64,000 bases of DNA, from positions 7,902-71,901 of the forward strand of contig CAJUEG010000005.1 in the NCBI GenBank assembly GCA_910584835.1. Reading direction: 5' to 3'. The position numbers and the translations under genes are program-made. The notes beneath the pieces are model-generated. The model saw only the letters and a program-made list of their open reading frames with translations. It ran no database searches and had not been told where the DNA came from. Positions 33,112 through 40,595 of the stretch are shown one piece after another; position 1 is the stretch's first letter; the number at the start of each line of letters is the position of its first letter. The DNA comes from an uncultured Oscillospiraceae bacterium. GTDB lineage: Bacteria; Bacillota; Clostridia; Oscillospirales; Oscillospiraceae.

Positions 33112-33361
33112 GGGCCCGCTCCTCAAAATGTGCCCGCATCTCCTCCGGCGTGAGCCAGCCCTCTGTGTCCCCGGACTTCCGGCCTTTGGCAAGCTCACCC
33201 ATCAGTTTCAACGTCGCCTGGGTCTTTTCATAGTCCTGGATATCCACGATGGCATATCTGCCGCGGCCATTTTTCGTCAGAAAGACAGGGGAGCCTACGG
33301 CTACATCGTGCAACACTTCGCTGTAATTGCGCAGATCGGAGATAGGTTTAATGTTCGGCAT
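33101..33361 (-). CDS. Phd/YefM-family antitoxin
   Basis: 86 residues: PNIKPISDLRNYSEVLHDV...PVFLTKNGRGRYAIVDIQDYEK is the Phd/YefM DNA-binding start, and the acidic C-terminus would wrap the toxin. It is first in a two-gene operon with the toxin. A palindromic operator overlaps its promoter, so autorepression is likely. It stabilises the element in the population by addiction. Confidence 0.88.
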   Translation of the reverse strand: MPNIKPISDLRNYSEVLHDVAVGSPVFLTKNGRGRYAIVDIQDYEKTQATLKLMGELAKGRKSGDTEGWLTPEEMRAHFEERAHGE

Positions 33362-33381
33362 CCCATTCAGCCCCTTTCTGC

Positions 33382-33415
33382 TTTACAGTATACGCCAATG
33401 CGCTGTAAAATTCAA
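33382..33415 (-). promoter_or_regulatory. Toxin-antitoxin promoter with overlapping palindromic operator
   Basis: On the minus strand TTGAAT (33415-33410), 17-bp spacer, TATACT (33392-33387). TTTACAG/CTGTAAA arms (33382-33388 and 33403-33409) cover the spacer and -10 box, as expected for antitoxin autorepression. Confidence 0.7.
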
Positions 33416-33453
33416 CATTAAATTTTACTACACTAAAACTGAGGTGATCAACT

Positions 33454-33798
33454 ATCGAAATCAAAATTCCAAAAGAAGTCCGCCAGCACAAGGAAAGCAT
33501 TTTCTTCGGCCTGTCCGCCCGGCAGTTTTTCTGTGCCCTGTCCGCCGTGGGGATCGCCGTGGCCGTCTACCTGCTGCTGGGCCCCGCGCTGGGCAAGGAA
33601 ACCGCGAGCTGGGTGTGCATCCTGGCCGCCGCGCCCGTGGCCGTGGCTGGGTTCTTCCACTACAACGGCCTGACCCTGGAGCAATTCGCCTGGGCCTTCC
33701 TCAAGTCTGAACTGCTGTGCGCCGGGGAGCGGCGCTTTGTGTCCGAGAACTTCTACTATGCCCTGTTTCACCGAAAGGGGCGTGACGACTTTGATTAA
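33454..33798 (+). CDS. PrgI-like conjugation membrane protein, apparent ATC start
   Basis: 114 residues beginning at ATC 33454. GAGGTGATC, an extended match to the 16S tail, lies just upstream, and TGA at 33445 closes the frame. The first standard start, GTG 33547, would remove EIKIPKEVRQHKESIFFGLS, the family signature. Two membrane helices follow (FFCALSAVGIAVAVYLLLG and SWVCILAAAPVAVAGFF). PrgI proteins are VirB3-like partners of the VirB4 ATPase, whose gene overlaps by 17 bases. Confidence 0.85.
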   Translation: MEIKIPKEVRQHKESIFFGLSARQFFCALSAVGIAVAVYLLLGPALGKETASWVCILAAAPVAVAGFFHYNGLTLEQFAWAFLKSELLCAGERRFVSENFYYALFHRKGRDDFD

Positions 33799-36118
33799 AG
33801 CCCTCACCACCGCCAACAAGAGCGAACAGGACAAGTTCACCATTCCCCGCAGCGTCCAGCAGTCCATCCCCATCAAGCGCGTCTATGAGGACGGCATCTG
33901 GCTGGTGGGCCGGAAACACAGCCGGACATGGCGTTTTTCCGATGTGAACTATGCCGCCGCCTCCGAGGACGACCAGCGCGGGATCTTCCTGTCCTATGGT
34001 GGGGTGCTCAACAGCCTGCCTACCGACGCCGCCGCCAAAGTCACCATCATCAACCGCCGCCTCAACCCCGTGGCCTTCCAGCGCGCCATGCTGATGAAGG
34101 AACAGGGGGACGGCCTGGACGAGTACCGCAGGGAGGCCAACGGCATCCTCACCCAGCGGGCGGCGGAGAGCAATAATCTTGTCCAGGAGAAGTACATCAC
34201 CCTGTCCATCCCCCAGCGGAAGATCGAGGAATCCCGCGCCTATTTCCGGCGGGTGGACGCCAATCTGTCCAAGAGCTTCGGGCGGCTGGACAGCGGGGCC
34301 CGGCCCGTGTCCAACCATGACCGGCTCCGCATCCTCCATGACTTCTTCCGCCCCGGCGAGGAACAGTATTTCACCTTCGACCAAACCGCCGCCATCCGCC
34401 GGGGGCTGGATTTCAAAGACCTGATCTGCCCGGATGGTATGCGGTTCCGGGCAAGCTATTTTGAGATGGGGGACAAGGTGGGCCGGGTGCTGTTTTTGAA
34501 GGACTACGCCAGCTATATCAAGGACAGCATGATCTCCGCCCTGTCCGACTTCCCCCGCAGCCTTATGCTGTCCATCGACATCCTGCCCATCCCCACTGAC
34601 GAGGCCGTGAAGGAAATCCAAAGCCGGATCATGGGGATCGAGACTGACATCACCCGCTGGCAGCAGCGCCAGAACGACAAGAACAACTTCACCGCCTCCA
34701 TCCCCTATGACCTGGAACAGCTTCGGGGGGAGGTCAAGGAATTTCTGTCCGACCTCACCGAACGTGACCAGCGGATGATGTTTGCCGTGGTGACGCTGGT
34801 GCATATCGCGGACAGCCTGGAGCAGCTTGACGCGGACACCGACGCCCTCTTTTCCATCGGGCGGGAGCATTTGTGCCAATTCTCCGTCCTGCGCTATCAA
34901 CAGGAGGACGGCTTGAACACCGTTTTGCCCTACGGCCTGCGCCGTGTGAAGGCCATGCGTACCCTCACCACCGAGAGCACCGCCGTCCTTATGCCCTTCC
35001 GCGTCCAGGAGATACAGGATCCCGGCGGCCTGTCCTATGGGGTGAACGCTATTTCCAAGAACCTCTTGATCTGTGACCGCAAACGGCTGATTTCCCCCCA
35101 TGCCTTTTACCTGGGCGTGTCCGGCTCCGGCAAGTCGGTGGGCATGAAGGCCACCGTGAACAACGTGATCTTGTCCACCAACGACGAGGTGATCATCATT
35201 GACGCCGAGCGCGAGTATGGCCCGCTGACCCGTTCGCGGGGCGGCGTGGTGGTGGAGATTTCCCCCAACAGCCCCCACCACATCAACCCGTTGGAGGTGG
35301 CGGCGGAGTATGTGGACGGGGAGAACCCCATCGCCATGAAGTCCGAGCTGATCACCAGCATTTTGGAGCAGCAGATGGGGATCGGGCGGCTTTCCGGCAG
35401 CCACAAATCCATCATTGACCGCTGCACCGCCAACGTCTATCAGGACTATTTCAACAGCCGGGGCAAGGCCCCCATGCCGCTTCTGACCGACTGGCGCAAT
35501 GAGGTCATGCGGCAGGCTGACCCGGAGGCCCGGGAGATCGCCCTGGCTGCCGAGCTGATCACCGAGGGCTCTCTAAATGTGTTTGCCCATCCTGGCAATG
35601 TGGACATGAACAACCGGATCATTACCTTCGACCTGTATGAGATGGGGGAGCAGCTTCGCCCCACCGCTCTGGTGGTGACGCTGGAGGCCATCCAGAACCG
35701 TGTCATGGAGAACCGCAAGCGGGGCAAATTTACCTGGGTGTTCCTGGATGAAGTGTATTTGTACTTCAAGTACCACTACTCCGGGGAATTTCTGTACCGG
35801 GCGTGGAAGCGGTTCCGCAAGTACGCGGGCATCATGACTGCCGCCACCCAAAACGTGGAGGAGTGCCTGAAATCCGAAACTGCCCGGCTTATGCTGGCAA
35901 ACTCTGAATTTCTGCTGCTGTTCAACCAGGCGGCCACCGACCGGGCGGAGCTTGCCAAACTGCTGCATATCTCCGACACGCAAATGGGGTACATCACCAA
36001 CGCCGAGCCGGGCCACGGCCTGCTGAAAATGGGCGGCTCCCTGGTGCCCTTCGCCAACGACATCCCCAGGGACACCGAACTCTACCGCACGCTGTCCACC
36101 ACCCCCGGCGAGAATTAA
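33782..36118 (+). CDS. VirB4-like conjugation ATPase
   Basis: 778 residues from GTG 33782 (AAAGGGG upstream). The C-terminal ATPase has Walker A YLGVSGSGKSVGMK near residue 445 and EVIIIDAEREYGPL, then TWVFLDEVYLYFKYHYSG as Walker B. The N-terminal half is the VirB4/TrbE domain that binds PrgI and the channel. It energises assembly and substrate transfer. The TAA stop lies in the outer arm of palindrome copy 11. Confidence 0.92.
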   Translation: MTTLIKALTTANKSEQDKFTIPRSVQQSIPIKRVYEDGIWLVGRKHSRTWRFSDVNYAAASEDDQRGIFLSYGGVLNSLPTDAAAKVTIINRRLNPVAFQRAMLMKEQGDGLDEYRREANGILTQRAAESNNLVQEKYITLSIPQRKIEESRAYFRRVDANLSKSFGRLDSGARPVSNHDRLRILHDFFRPGEEQYFTFDQTAAIRRGLDFKDLICPDGMRFRASYFEMGDKVGRVLFLKDYASYIKDSMISALSDFPRSLMLSIDILPIPTDEAVKEIQSRIMGIETDITRWQQRQNDKNNFTASIPYDLEQLRGEVKEFLSDLTERDQRMMFAVVTLVHIADSLEQLDADTDALFSIGREHLCQFSVLRYQQEDGLNTVLPYGLRRVKAMRTLTTESTAVLMPFRVQEIQDPGGLSYGVNAISKNLLICDRKRLISPHAFYLGVSGSGKSVGMKATVNNVILSTNDEVIIIDAEREYGPLTRSRGGVVVEISPNSPHHINPLEVAAEYVDGENPIAMKSELITSILEQQMGIGRLSGSHKSIIDRCTANVYQDYFNSRGKAPMPLLTDWRNEVMRQADPEAREIALAAELITEGSLNVFAHPGNVDMNNRIITFDLYEMGEQLRPTALVVTLEAIQNRVMENRKRGKFTWVFLDEVYLYFKYHYSGEFLYRAWKRFRKYAGIMTAATQNVEECLKSETARLMLANSEFLLLFNQAATDRAELAKLLHISDTQMGYITNAEPGHGLLKMGGSLVPFANDIPRDTELYRTLSTTPGEN

Positions 36119-36139
36119 ATCTCACCATGAGACACATTT
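36112..36139. repeat. Dispersed palindrome copy 11
   Basis: AATTAAATCTCA-CCA-TGAGACACATTTG. It contains the virB4 stop codon and precedes the cytosine methyltransferase. Confidence 0.9.
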
Positions 36140-36145
36140 GACCAC

Positions 36146-37210
36146 ATGGGAGAAATCACGTTAGGGAGTTTATTTGATGGGATCGGCGTGTTCCCGCTGG
36201 CGGCCCGCCGCCATGGGATCGTGCCGGTTTGGGCCAGCGAGATCGTAAAGGCCCCCATTTCCATCACCCGGCACCACTTCCCGGGCATGGAGCATTTGGG
36301 GGACATCACCAAGCTGGACGGGGGGAAGATACCCCCCGTCCATGTGCTTACCTTCGGCTCACCCTGCCAAAATTTATCTCAGATTGGCAACCGTACCGGG
36401 CTGTCCGGGGTAAAATCAAGCCTGTTTTTTCACGCGATCAGGATCATAAAAGAAATGAGGGATGCAACTGACGGACAATTTCCAGCAATCGCTGTTTGGG
36501 AGAACGTCATGGGAAGCCTTTCTTCAAATAACCGGCTGGACTATGCGGAAGTGCTCCAGGCGTTCACAGACACCGCAATTCCAATTCCTCGATCTGGAGT
36601 GTGGGCCCACGCCGGAATGGTGCGAGGCCGTGGGGTTGACCTGTGCTGGCGGCTTATGGACGCCCAATATTGGGCAGTCCCCCGGCTGGCACGACGGCAG
36701 CGTATCTTCCTCGTGGCCGGTTTTGGAGGGCGGCGTACTCACGAAATACTGTTTAAGCCCCGCCCAATGTTCCAAGTATCTCCGGCTGGCGGAGAAGGCG
36801 GGGTGCCCGCCGCCCAGGTTTATCGAGGCCCTGTTATTGAAGCAGGGGGGCGTGTACCCATCGTCCGGCCCTTCCAGCTTTTCCGAATGAGGGGGGCGGC
36901 CAATGACCGTTACCACGTCCAGTTTCGGGACAGCTTCGGCTTTCTGGACGATCCCTTCCCCACGCTGCTGGCCGGGACGGTCTACCCCTTCGCGTTCTAC
37001 TTTGCCGACGATCCTTTGGGGGGCTGTGTGCGGTTCCCGTCGGAGCTGGAATGTGAACGGCTGATGGGCCTGCCCGACGGGTGGACGAAATACGGCGCGG
37101 AGGGGGAGAAGATCAGCCCAGGCCAGCGTTACCGCGCATTAGGGAACGCCATCGCCCTGCCCTGCGCGGACTACATCATGGCGGGGATCAAAGAGGTACT
37201 TGACCCATGA
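36146..37210 (+). CDS. C5-cytosine DNA methyltransferase
   Basis: 354 residues from ATG 36146; no good RBS is visible. Motifs are in order: LGSLFDGIGVFPLAARRHG (I), GSPCQNLS with catalytic Cys at residue 74 (IV), VWENV at 118-121 (VI), AQYWAVPRLARRQRIFLVAGFG (VIII), and YRALGNAIALPCADYI (X). The variable target-recognition part is short. It likely methylates cytosines to shield the element from restriction. A second frame inside it (36462-36890) also looks conserved. Motif VIII reads AVPRLARRQRIF rather than the common GVPQRRKRI, suggesting drift. Confidence 0.85.
   Translation: MGEITLGSLFDGIGVFPLAARRHGIVPVWASEIVKAPISITRHHFPGMEHLGDITKLDGGKIPPVHVLTFGSPCQNLSQIGNRTGLSGVKSSLFFHAIRIIKEMRDATDGQFPAIAVWENVMGSLSSNNRLDYAEVLQAFTDTAIPIPRSGVWAHAGMVRGRGVDLCWRLMDAQYWAVPRLARRQRIFLVAGFGGRRTHEILFKPRPMFQVSPAGGEGGVPAAQVYRGPVIEAGGRVPIVRPFQLFRMRGAANDRYHVQFRDSFGFLDDPFPTLLAGTVYPFAFYFADDPLGGCVRFPSELECERLMGLPDGWTKYGAEGEKISPGQRYRALGNAIALPCADYIMAGIKEVLDP
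36462..36890 (+). CDS. Alternate-frame ORF inside the cytosine methyltransferase
   Basis: 142 codons in the +1 frame relative to the methyltransferase. The product has QSLFGRTSWEAF, GPTPEWCEA, LWTPNIGQSP and TKYCLSPAQCSKYLRLAEK. From memory these resemble hypothetical proteins (LFGKTS... TPSIGECP... LSPKACAGILRRAE) often annotated beside methyltransferase genes in phages and elements. They map exactly on methyltransferase motifs: SLFGRTS over AVWENV, WTPNIGQSP over DAQYWAVP. Either a truly overprinted gene or a widespread spurious ORF. No RBS stands out before ATG 36462. Confidence 0.35.
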   Translation: MQLTDNFQQSLFGRTSWEAFLQITGWTMRKCSRRSQTPQFQFLDLECGPTPEWCEAVGLTCAGGLWTPNIGQSPGWHDGSVSSSWPVLEGGVLTKYCLSPAQCSKYLRLAEKAGCPPPRFIEALLLKQGGVYPSSGPSSFSE

Positions 37211-37217
37211 ATCCAGG

Positions 37218-37252
37218 GGCGCGTCCGTCAGGGCGCGCCCCGCTGCTTTTTT
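37218..37252 (+). terminator. Terminator before the NlpC/P60 gene
   Basis: GGGGCGCG ... CGCGCCCC over a nine-base loop, then GCTGCTTTTTT. The T run abuts the AAGGAGGGG RBS of the next gene. Confidence 0.65.
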
Positions 37253-37267
37253 AAGGAGGGGAACACC

Positions 37268-39301
37268 ATACCCAAAATAAAGGAACGGAACCAAACCGAG
37301 AAAGTAAAAGGCAAAAAGAAGGGCGGCAAACCCGCCCAGACCGCCGCCCGCCGCGTCATGACGGCCAAGCTGAAAAAGGAGCTGGCCCAGCGGAAACAGG
37401 GCGGGGGCCGTCCCACCGCCGAAATACCCCGTGATAATTTCATTGACATCACCGACGTTTCCACCAACACTACCGGCTCCGCCAGCGCCGACAGCGGCGC
37501 CGGGGCCATAGAGCAGGTGGAGCAGACCACCCAGGCCGCCGTCGATATGGGCCGCGCCACCAAGCGTGGGGCGGCCATGGCCGTGTCCAAGGTGAAGCAG
37601 AAGCGCCGGGAGATCAAGGAGCGGCGGCGCCAGCCGGACGCCCAGGGCCAGCCCCCGGACACACCGACCCCGGCCCCCGGCATCCATGGTAATGATACGC
37701 TGCCTGCATCCGATGCCCGCCATGGGCGGACAGTGGACGGGGCCGCGGCACCCCCGGCCCCCACACCGGGGGATCGTATGCGCCAGCGGGCGGTAGACCA
37801 GAGGAAGGAGCAGCTTACCCGCCCCAAGGCGGGAACACCGTCCCAGGGGGAGGCCCCAGCCTCCCCCCACTACGGCGGGCCCCGGCCTGCCCCTGGCCCT
37901 GTCGCCACAAAGCCCTCCTCCGGGAACCAATCTATCAATCCATCCATCAAAGAGCGCCCCAGGCGCTCCACGCTGCTGAAAGAGAAACCCCAGGCCGGGA
38001 CCATCCGGCCTAAGACCCGCCAAGCGGTAGAACAGGCCGCCCGTGTCCGGGCGGCCCCCACCGGCACCCCCGGCCCCACAGGGAAGAAAGCCACCACCAA
38101 GCATATCACTGACCGGGCCCGGAAGAAAGCCCAGCGGGGTATGCTCCAAAAATCCAAGCAGGCGGCCCAGGTCACCGCCGACCTGTCCAAGCGGGCAGCC
38201 CAGGCCACAGTAAAGGCGGTGAAGGAGCTGATCAACGCCCTGGCCGCCCTGGTGGGCGGGGGTGCGCTGGCCACCGCCATGTGCGTGATCTTCCTGGTGG
38301 CCGCCGTGATCGCGTCCCCCTTCGGCATCCTCTTTGCCAACGAGCCGTCCCCAGGGGCGGTGCCGCTGGCCGCCGCCGTGAATCAGATCAACATGGAGCT
38401 ATCCGACAAGCTGGCCGCCCTGCAAACCGGGGACTACAGCGCCATCGACATCCAGGGCGCCGCCCCGGACTGGCGGGAGGTGGCGGCGGTGTTCGCCTGC
38501 AAGACCGCCATGGGGACGGACAGCGTGGACGTGGCCGCCCTGACCCCTGACCGGGTGGCGCGGCTAAAGGCCGTCTTTTGGGATATGTGCGCCCTTTCGT
38601 CCAGCGTGGAAACCATCGACCACCCGGCCACGGACGATACAGAAGCATGGACAGAGAGGAAGCTGCATATCACCATCACCCCCAAGAGCGCGGACGATAT
38701 GCGGACGGCCTATGCGTTTTCCGCCGACCAAAACAGCACCTTGACGGAGCTGCTGGACGAGCTGGACGTGATTGGCGGCCTGCTGGCGAACCTGGGCATA
38801 TCGGACGAAAAGGTGATAGAAGTGCTTCAGCGTTTGCCGGACGATCTTTCCCCGGAGCGGCGGGCCGTGGTGGAAACCGCTTGTAAGCTGGTGGGGAAAG
38901 TCAACTACTTCTGGGGCGGCAAGAGCAGCGCCATCGGCTGGGACCCCCGCTGGGGCACACTGATGAAAGTCACCTCGCCGGGGAATGACACCAGCGGCAC
39001 CTACCGGCCCTTCGGCCTGGACTGTTCCGGGTTCCTGGACTGGGTGCTGAAAAATGTTGGCCTGCCCAGTGATGGGCATTGGTACATCGGCAGAAATTTG
39101 ACGGCGGTTTCTACGGCCAACGCCAAACCGGGGGACTTTGCGCTCTATCCCGATTCGTCCCATATTGGCGTGGTGGTAGGCCGGAACGAGGCGGGGACAC
39201 TGCTGATCTGCCACTGTGCCAGCGGGCAGAACAACATTGTGATCACTGAGTTTTCCGCCTCCGGCTTTACCGCTGTGGGCAAGCTGTCCTTTATGGACTG
39301 A
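37268..39301 (+). CDS. NlpC/P60 peptidoglycan hydrolase of the conjugation system, apparent ATA start
   Basis: 677 residues if started at ATA 37268, seven bases after AAGGAGGGG. No ATG, GTG or TTG occurs before ATG 37358. The N-terminal 300 residues are Lys/Arg/Pro-rich and probably cytoplasmic (PKIKERNQTEKVKGKKKGG). A single membrane helix (ALATAMCVIFLVAAVIASPFG) follows, then an extracellular part ending in an NlpC/P60 domain: LDCSGFLDW (Cys), SSHIGVVVGRN (His) and ICHCASGQ. It matches the CD1107/CD1108-type proteins of Tn1549 and related elements, which open the wall for the transfer channel. Confidence 0.85.
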   Translation: MPKIKERNQTEKVKGKKKGGKPAQTAARRVMTAKLKKELAQRKQGGGRPTAEIPRDNFIDITDVSTNTTGSASADSGAGAIEQVEQTTQAAVDMGRATKRGAAMAVSKVKQKRREIKERRRQPDAQGQPPDTPTPAPGIHGNDTLPASDARHGRTVDGAAAPPAPTPGDRMRQRAVDQRKEQLTRPKAGTPSQGEAPASPHYGGPRPAPGPVATKPSSGNQSINPSIKERPRRSTLLKEKPQAGTIRPKTRQAVEQAARVRAAPTGTPGPTGKKATTKHITDRARKKAQRGMLQKSKQAAQVTADLSKRAAQATVKAVKELINALAALVGGGALATAMCVIFLVAAVIASPFGILFANEPSPGAVPLAAAVNQINMELSDKLAALQTGDYSAIDIQGAAPDWREVAAVFACKTAMGTDSVDVAALTPDRVARLKAVFWDMCALSSSVETIDHPATDDTEAWTERKLHITITPKSADDMRTAYAFSADQNSTLTELLDELDVIGGLLANLGISDEKVIEVLQRLPDDLSPERRAVVETACKLVGKVNYFWGGKSSAIGWDPRWGTLMKVTSPGNDTSGTYRPFGLDCSGFLDWVLKNVGLPSDGHWYIGRNLTAVSTANAKPGDFALYPDSSHIGVVVGRNEAGTLLICHCASGQNNIVITEFSASGFTAVGKLSFMD

Positions 39302-39302
39302 A

Positions 39303-39330
39303 AAATAAATCTCACGGTGAGACACAATTC
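39303..39330. repeat. Dispersed palindrome copy 12
   Basis: AAATAAATCTCA-CGG-TGAGACACAATTC, right after the NlpC/P60 stop. Confidence 0.9.
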
Positions 39331-39338
39331 GCAGCACG

Positions 39339-39366
39339 AATTAAATCTCACCGTGAGACATATTTT
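39339..39366. repeat. Dispersed palindrome copy 13
   Basis: AATTAAATCTCA-CCG-TGAGACATATTTT. It is the tandem partner of copy 12; AATTC and GAATT between the two copies can also pair. Confidence 0.9.
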
Positions 39367-39392
39367 GTGATTCATTCCAAAACAAAGATACT

Positions 39393-39608
39393 TTATTCTT
39401 GCGGCTTGACAACTTCCGGCTCAAAACGTACAACCTCGCTGGGAGAGCAATCTAAAATCGTACATAATTTTTCCAAAGTCAGCATGGTAATGTTTTTATT
39501 CTTTTTTAGCCAATCTAAAGTGCGGCGGTCAACTCCGGCTTGAATGAGGGCGTATTGAGTTACACCCTTTTTCTTCATTGTGTCCCATAGCGGACTGTAA
39601 TCAACCAC
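39393..39608 (-). CDS. Cro/C1-type HTH regulator
   Basis: 71 residues from GTG 39608, with GGGGGGTGG upstream on the minus strand. VTQYALIQAGVDRRTLDWLKKNKNITMLTLEKLCTILDC is a complete XRE-type helix-turn-helix (YozG-like). It is divergent from the SLOG gene and probably controls that gap or the cargo region. The longer ORF from 39683 has no RBS. Confidence 0.8.
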   Translation of the reverse strand: MVDYSPLWDTMKKKGVTQYALIQAGVDRRTLDWLKKNKNITMLTLEKLCTILDCSPSEVVRFEPEVVKPQE

Positions 39609-39712
39609 CTTGCCACCCCCCGGAAATAGTATCTCCATTATAGGGTGGGGCCAATAATTTGAATATTGCACATATATGTGCAATATGGTATGCTGTGGCA
39701 GGGTGATTATCT

Positions 39713-40186
39713 ATGAAAAATAAAACCTGTTGCTTCACAGGCCACCGTCAGCTACCGCCAGGAGAACGGGCGGTGATTACTAACAAGCTGGAATGTACCA
39801 TAACAACCTTATACCAAACGGGTGTCTGTTACTATGGGGCCGGGGGCGCCCTGGGGTTTGACACCCTCGCCGCCCAAGCGGTACTCCATCTGCGGGAGAG
39901 CTGCCCCGGCATGAAGCTGATCCTCGTCCTGCCCTGTTTGACGCAAACGAGGGGATGGAGGCCGGAGGACGTTGCGGAGTATAAGCGCATCAAGGCCCAG
40001 GCGGATAAGGTTGTCTACACGTCCCAGCAATATACACCGGACTGTTGGCACAAGCGTAACCGTCATTTGGTGGACAACAGTGGGATATGTGTCTGCTATC
40101 TGACAAAGAGCGACGGAGGGACGGCTTATACCGTCAAATATGCGGAAAGACAAGGACTTGAAGTAATCAATGTTGCAATAAAATAA
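39713..40186 (+). CDS. SLOG-family (DUF1273) protein
   Basis: 157 residues: CCFTGHRQLPPGE at the start, YYGAGGALGFDTLAAQAVL with the glycine-rich nucleotide-binding loop, and CVCYLTKSDGGTAYTVKYAERQG near the end. These are hallmarks of the SLOG/DprA-related superfamily (YpsA/DUF1273). Such proteins bind nucleotides or nucleic acid; the role on mobile elements is not established. It is transcribed away from the HTH gene. Confidence 0.8.
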   Translation: MKNKTCCFTGHRQLPPGERAVITNKLECTITTLYQTGVCYYGAGGALGFDTLAAQAVLHLRESCPGMKLILVLPCLTQTRGWRPEDVAEYKRIKAQADKVVYTSQQYTPDCWHKRNRHLVDNSGICVCYLTKSDGGTAYTVKYAERQGLEVINVAIK

Positions 40187-40216
40187 ACTCTCTGTATAGG
40201 GTGTATTTCACAAAAG

Positions 40217-40241
40217 AATGTGTCCCATCATGAGACACATT
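40217..40241. repeat. Dispersed palindrome copy 14
   Basis: AATGTGTCCCA-TCA-TGAGACACATT, 11-bp arms with one mismatch, just after the SLOG gene. Confidence 0.9.
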
Positions 40242-40399
40242 TCCCACAACGACCATTTTGCAAAAAAATTAGAAAAAATGCGCTCAAACTATATGGTTAT
40301 AGAGTGGACAAAAAGCGGCCTGTTTTGGTAGAATACCATAGGTCGAAATGCGCGCGGCTGCCAGCGCATCATGTTTTGCAAAAATATCAAAGAAAGGGG

Positions 40400-40427
40400 T
40401 TGACAGGGAATGACGTTCAGGTATGCT
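40400..40427 (+). promoter_or_regulatory. Plus-strand promoter in the left arm
   Basis: TTGACA (40400-40405), 16-bp spacer, TATGCT (40422-40427). Transcription would begin about at the first CCAG unit and run to the LuxR-type gene. Confidence 0.6.
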
Positions 40428-40431
40428 TTTA

Positions 40432-40479
<48 letters not shown>

Positions 40480-40482
40480 TAA

Positions 40483-40511
40483 AGGATACTCGACCTCTTT
40501 TCCCCTGTCAA
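40483..40511 (-). promoter_or_regulatory. Minus-strand promoter in the right arm
   Basis: On the minus strand TTGACA (40511-40506), 17-bp spacer, TATCCT (40488-40483). It faces the plus-strand promoter across the CCAG tract. Confidence 0.5.
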
Positions 40512-40525
40512 CCCCATATTCGCTC

Positions 40526-40570
40526 AAAAGGCCACCTGGAAAGCATTTTTGCTGTCCGGGCGGCCTTTTT
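40526..40570 (+). terminator. Terminator/attenuator between the CCAG tract and the LuxR-type gene
   Basis: AAAAGGCC pairs with GGCCTTTT around an inner GGAAAGCA/TGCTGTCC stem, ending in five T's. It lies 26 bases before the GTG start, so it may attenuate the regulator. Confidence 0.65.
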
Positions 40571-40595
40571 GCGCTCATTTGAGGGAGGCTGAACA

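Noticed and set aside
36146..37210. Frameshifted or split cytosine methyltransferase
   Set aside because: All main motifs read in one frame without a stop; the second frame overlaps rather than replaces it.
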